DNA of 8,537 nt from DASZZV01 sp035544835 (GTDB lineage: Bacteria > Acidobacteriota > Thermoanaerobaculia > Gp7-AA8), in the NCBI GenBank assembly GCA_035544835.1, contig DASZZV010000028.1, positions 1 through 8,537 of the forward strand. Direction: 5' to 3'. The notes under the pieces are model-generated. The model ran no database searches and was not told the DNA's origin. It was given only the letters and a program-made list of their open reading frames with translations. Position numbers and translations under genes: made by a program. Of the stretch, positions 5,176-8,537 are shown one piece after another; position 1 is the first letter of the stretch; each line of letters begins with the position of its first letter.

Positions 5176-8100
5176 ATGATCGGAGCGAGGCTCGCCAACC
5201 GCTTCCTGATTGCGAGCGAGATTGGCCGTGGTGGAATGGGCGTGGTCTACCTCGCTCATGATCCGATGCTGGATCGCGAAGTCGCGGTGAAGCTCGTTCC
5301 GCCGAATCTGCTCCGCCCCGAAGCCGCCGAGCGCCTCAAGCGCGAAGCGCGCGTCATCGCCAAGCTCGACCATCCCGGCATCGTCGTCGTCCACGACATC
5401 GGTGAGCACGAAGGATCGCTCTTCTTCGTCATGCCTCTGCTGCAGGGGCGGAACCTGCGCGACTTCATCAGGAGCGAGAAAGTCACCGTTCAAGAACTCC
5501 TCGAGATCATCAGTCAGGCCGCCGAAGCTCTCGAGTACAGCCACGCCCACGGCGTGGTCCACCGCGATGTGAAACCGGAGAACATCATGGTCACGCGCGA
5601 TCACAACGAGGGGTTGCGGGTGCGCATGACCGACTTCGGCCTGGCCATCGGCTCGACGGACCAGCGGATCACCGCCAGCGGCTCACTCATCGGCACCGCC
5701 GCGTATCTCTCCCCCGAGCAGGTCAGCAACCAGGAAGTCGACGCGCGGTCCGACATCTACTCCCTGGCCACGATCCTCTACGAGTGTCTGGTCGGCGAGC
5801 CTCCCTTCGGCGTCGACCTGGTAGGCGTGCTCTATCGCGTGCTTCACGAAAATCCGCAATCGCCCCGTTCCGTCGGTGTCGAGATTCCTCCGGAGCTGGA
5901 CGATCTCATTCTCCGGGCGCTCGAGAAAAGCCCTGACAAGAGACCGCAGTCGGCCGGGCAGATGGCCGAGGAGCTCCGCCGCTGCAGCGCCGGCCTTGTC
6001 GAGTCCCTCCTGTCAGCCGAGGTCTCCACGACGACCAGTCCGACCGTCCGTTACGACCGGGCACAGCACCTCGCCCCCTTCGTCGGACGGGAGAAGGAAT
6101 TCGCCGATCTGCAGCGCAAGCTCAACGCCGCTCTCTCCGGCGAGTGTCAGTTCGTCGTCATCGGAGGAGACGTAGGGATCGGCAAGAGCCGGCTTGCCGA
6201 AGAGATCGAACGACTCTCTCGCGCCCGGAAAATTCAGGTCCTCCATGGTCGCTTCTTCGATCACGATCGCGGCTTCCCCTACCAGGGTTTCTGCGAAGTG
6301 CTGCAGGAGTACTTCCGCCGAAGGAAGGAAGGGGCGCGCGCCGATTTCAGCGATCTCGCCGGTGACCTCGAGTCCATCTTTCCGGTGCTGGCCGAGATCG
6401 ATGAAATCCGCTTCGCCGCCGGCGACGGGGAACGGCCGCAACCTCCTGTCGAGATGCGGAAGATGGACGACCGGACCTACATCTTCGAGCTGATCGCCCG
6501 ATCCATCACCCGTATCTCGGCCGGCCACCCTCTGGTGCTCATTCTCGAGGACCTGCACGCTGCCGACGTCTCGGTGGATGCCCTGCAGTATGTAGTCCGT
6601 CGCCTCGGTCCCACCCCGACTCTGATTCTGGCAACCTATGACAGCAGCGACGTCGATCGCAGCCATCCGCTCAACCGGATGCTGGCGAACTTCAAAGGGG
6701 ATCGCCGCTTCCAGCAGTTCGTGCTGCAACCCCTCGGCCCTGCCGAGCACCGGTCGTTTCTCCAGCAAACCATCGGAAGCACGAATCTCGACGACGCTTT
6801 CGTCCAGCGCATCTACGAAGCGACGGAAGGGAACCCGTACTTCACGCGCGAGCTGGTCCGGTCACTCGTCGACTCGGGTGGCGTCGTGCGCTCAGTCAGT
6901 GGATCCTTCGCGCTGTCAGGTGACAGCGGAATCTTCACCGACGCTCTTCCTGTCACGATCCAGCAGGCCGTGGAAAACCGCATCGAACGGCTTCCGGAAG
7001 AGCTTCGCGAGATCCTCTTTGCTGCCTCTGTTCTCGGCAGAAGATTCAAGATCCGTGATCTGGAGGCGGTTCTGGAAGGAGGGGACGAGCTCGAAGATTC
7101 GATCGACAAGCTGATCGACTCCGGTTTCGTTCAGGAAGATCGTGAGTCGAGCCGCGACCTGGTCAGCTTCTCCAGCGGCATCGTTCGCGATGTTCTCTAC
7201 TCGGCTCTTCCCCGGCGGAAGCGAAAAGCGCTGCATCGCCGATACGCGATGTTTCTCGAGACGCGCCACGCCGACCGCCTCGATCAGGTCCTCGCTCCGC
7301 TGCTTCACCACTACACTCAGGCCGACGTCACTGAGAAGATCATCGAGTACGGTCTGCGGCTGGCTCGCAAGTCGGTCGAGGCGTTCAGTCCGGAGGACGC
7401 GATCTACGCCGCGAAGATCGTCATCGACGTGCTCGAGGACGATCCGGCCGTCGAGGTGGAAGCGCAGATCCTGCTGGCAGACGGCTACCGGATGGCCGGC
7501 AACACCGAGGCGGCGCTCAAGGAATTCGAACGGGCCGGGAAAACCGCGGAGCACTCGGGCGACGGTCAGGCACTCATTCAGACGATTTTGAAAGCCGCTG
7601 AGACTTCGTGGGAAGGTCGCAACATCGACGAGACGCGACGCTGGTCCGAGCGTGGTGTCGAAGTTTCCCGCTCCGTGGGCGATGACAACTCTCTTTCCCG
7701 GCTCCTGTCGCTGGGAGCCACCGTCGCCAACCTGCGCGGCGAGTACGGAAAGGCCAAAGAATATCTCGATGAGGTCGAGCGGCTTCGCCCCGCATCACGC
7801 GACAGGAAGTCCGAGCTGCCGCGCGGTGGACGGCTGATCGTCGGAATGAGTCACCCGGTGCAGATCAAGCATCCGGCGGAGATCACGCTGGCCGAAGAAG
7901 GTGAGGTTCTGGCCAGTGTCTTCGAGCCTCTGGTCTCGACGGATGCGCAGGGAACCGTCGTGCCCTGCCTGTGCGAGCGTTGGGAGATTCTCGACGCTGG
8001 ACGCTCGTTTCTGTTCGAGGTTCGTCGCGGAATCACCATGCACGATGGCCGTCCCTTCACGTCGACCGAAGTGCAGTTGGCCATTCAGGAGGCCATTCGG

Positions 8101-8537
8101 CACCGGAAGTCGACGCCGCTGGCGGCGTACGCCGTTCTGCAGGGAGTCGAGGAGTTCCTGTCCGGTCAGACTGAGTCCATCTCCGGCATCGTGATCGTCT
8201 CCGACTACAAGCTGCTTTTCCATCTGACCGAGCCGCTGCCGCTTTTTCCCGCTCTTCTGACCGACGTCCGCACCGGCCTGGCGCGCGTCGCCAGCGACGG
8301 TCTGCGCTCTCGACTGATCGGTACTGGTCCCTTCATGGTTTCGCAACAGCATCCGGATCGCGTGGTCCTGCAGCGCAACCCGAACTACTGGCGTCTCGGT
8401 GCCCCGGCGCTGGACGCGATCGAGTTCCGGGCCGGTATGAGTGCCGCCGAGCTGGCCAGTGGTTTCGTCTCTGGCGAGCTCGATCTCGCGCGCGACCTCC
8501 TCCCCGACGATCTCGACCAGATCATCCGGAACCGGGA
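5176..8537 (+). CDS. Kinase-AAA ATPase-TPR-SBP_bac_5 fusion protein, 3' truncated
   Basis: One frame gives 1120 codons with no stop and leaves the window. The start is the ATG at 5176 (MIGARLANRFLI); GGAGGG at 5155-5160 lies 15 nt upstream, so a CTG start at 5167 is also possible. Residues 1-265 form a complete Hanks-type Ser/Thr kinase: glycine loop GRGGMG (17-22), Lys39, Glu57, HRD with Asp131 plus Lys133 and Asn136, DFG 153-155, and GTAAYLSPEQ (173-182). Residues 300-640 form an AAA ATPase of the PknK/MalT class: FVGRE (302-306), Walker A GDVGIGKS (331-338), and LVLILEDLHAAD (453-464) with acidic Glu458-Asp459. Residues 680-872 are TPR-like helices. Residues 884-1120 match the start of a family-5 peptide-binding protein: LASVFEPLV, PCLCERWEI, ITMHDGRPFTSTEV (953-966), GTGPF (1049-1053) and QRNPNYW (1066-1072). 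About 250 more residues would complete that domain. No signal peptide or membrane segment is visible, so the protein is probably cytoplasmic, with kinase output gated by peptide or small-ligand binding and ATP-driven switching. The function is inferred. Confidence 0.9.
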   Translation, partial: MIGARLANRFLIASEIGRGGMGVVYLAHDPMLDREVAVKLVPPNLLRPEAAERLKREARVIAKLDHPGIVVVHDIGEHEGSLFFVMPLLQGRNLRDFIRSEKVTVQELLEIISQAAEALEYSHAHGVVHRDVKPENIMVTRDHNEGLRVRMTDFGLAIGSTDQRITASGSLIGTAAYLSPEQVSNQEVDARSDIYSLATILYECLVGEPPFGVDLVGVLYRVLHENPQSPRSVGVEIPPELDDLILRALEKSPDKRPQSAGQMAEELRRCSAGLVESLLSAEVSTTTSPTVRYDRAQHLAPFVGREKEFADLQRKLNAALSGECQFVVIGGDVGIGKSRLAEEIERLSRARKIQVLHGRFFDHDRGFPYQGFCEVLQEYFRRRKEGARADFSDLAGDLESIFPVLAEIDEIRFAAGDGERPQPPVEMRKMDDRTYIFELIARSITRISAGHPLVLILEDLHAADVSVDALQYVVRRLGPTPTLILATYDSSDVDRSHPLNRMLANFKGDRRFQQFVLQPLGPAEHRSFLQQTIGSTNLDDAFVQRIYEATEGNPYFTRELVRSLVDSGGVVRSVSGSFALSGDSGIFTDALPVTIQQAVENRIERLPEELREILFAASVLGRRFKIRDLEAVLEGGDELEDSIDKLIDSGFVQEDRESSRDLVSFSSGIVRDVLYSALPRRKRKALHRRYAMFLETRHADRLDQVLAPLLHHYTQADVTEKIIEYGLRLARKSVEAFSPEDAIYAAKIVIDVLEDDPAVEVEAQILLADGYRMAGNTEAALKEFERAGKTAEHSGDGQALIQTILKAAETSWEGRNIDETRRWSERGVEVSRSVGDDNSLSRLLSLGATVANLRGEYGKAKEYLDEVERLRPASRDRKSELPRGGRLIVGMSHPVQIKHPAEITLAEEGEVLASVFEPLVSTDAQGTVVPCLCERWEILDAGRSFLFEVRRGITMHDGRPFTSTEVQLAIQEAIRHRKSTPLAAYAVLQGVEEFLSGQTESISGIVIVSDYKLLFHLTEPLPLFPALLTDVRTGLARVASDGLRSRLIGTGPFMVSQQHPDRVVLQRNPNYWRLGAPALDAIEFRAGMSAAELASGFVSGELDLARDLLPDDLDQIIRNR

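Noticed and set aside
5062..5604. 180-codon minus-strand frame
   Set aside because: It is antisense to the kinase domain with all catalytic motifs, a usual shadow in G+C-rich coding sequence.
6013..6768. 251-codon minus-strand frame and similar long antisense frames at 6916-7554 and 7795-8352
   Set aside because: All lie opposite the continuous kinase-fusion gene and show composition typical of antisense of coding DNA, with no recognisable motifs.
1..8537. CRISPR array, tRNA or rRNA genes, phage or integron cassette
   Set aside because: No regularly spaced repeats, no tRNA-like cloverleaf or rRNA signature, and no integrase, phage or attC-like structure were seen on either strand.

Overview
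The window is about 60% G+C, bacterial, and probably chromosomal. Kinase-linked and tricorn-type beta-propellers, a secreted-protein C-terminus with a VDNGTGD signature, a TPM/Tim44-like gene pair and a giant Hanks-type kinase together suggest Acidobacteriota (Thermoanaerobaculia-like) or a neighbouring phylum. That placement rests on remembered family distributions, not on a search.

Layout. Bases 1-318 hold the 3' end of a RibD-C/dihydrofolate-reductase-like gene (+). It converges on a decayed beta-propeller fragment (-, about 408-647). Bases 727-2900 form a two-gene operon with an ATGA overlap: a membrane-anchored TPM-domain protein, then a membrane protein with two Tim44-like units, each ending in a zinc ribbon. 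Bases 2901-3609 have no intact gene but hold tricorn-protease-like fragments in both orientations, a weak hairpin and a tandem 10-bp repeat. Bases 3610-4482 encode a soluble protein with a helical-repeat N-terminus and a cyclic-nucleotide-binding domain. Bases 4483-5175 hold a frameshifted remnant of a secreted protein (-), ending exactly at a 78-bp imperfect palindrome (5006-5083) that looks like a REP/MITE-type element. Base 5176 starts a very large reading frame that runs off the window with no stop.

The most notable object is that last gene. One open frame of at least 1120 residues joins a complete Ser/Thr kinase, an AAA-type ATPase of the PknK/MalT class, TPR-like helical repeats and the N-terminal half of a family-5 peptide-binding protein (SBP_bac_5). 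No signal peptide or membrane segment is visible. The layout suggests a cytoplasmic ligand-responsive signalling protein in which a domain usually found outside the cell serves as sensor. The cyclic-nucleotide-binding protein just upstream lies on the same strand, but a functional link is only a guess.

All three long gaps contain gene debris from exported or beta-propeller families, so this locus seems to be losing and rearranging genes.
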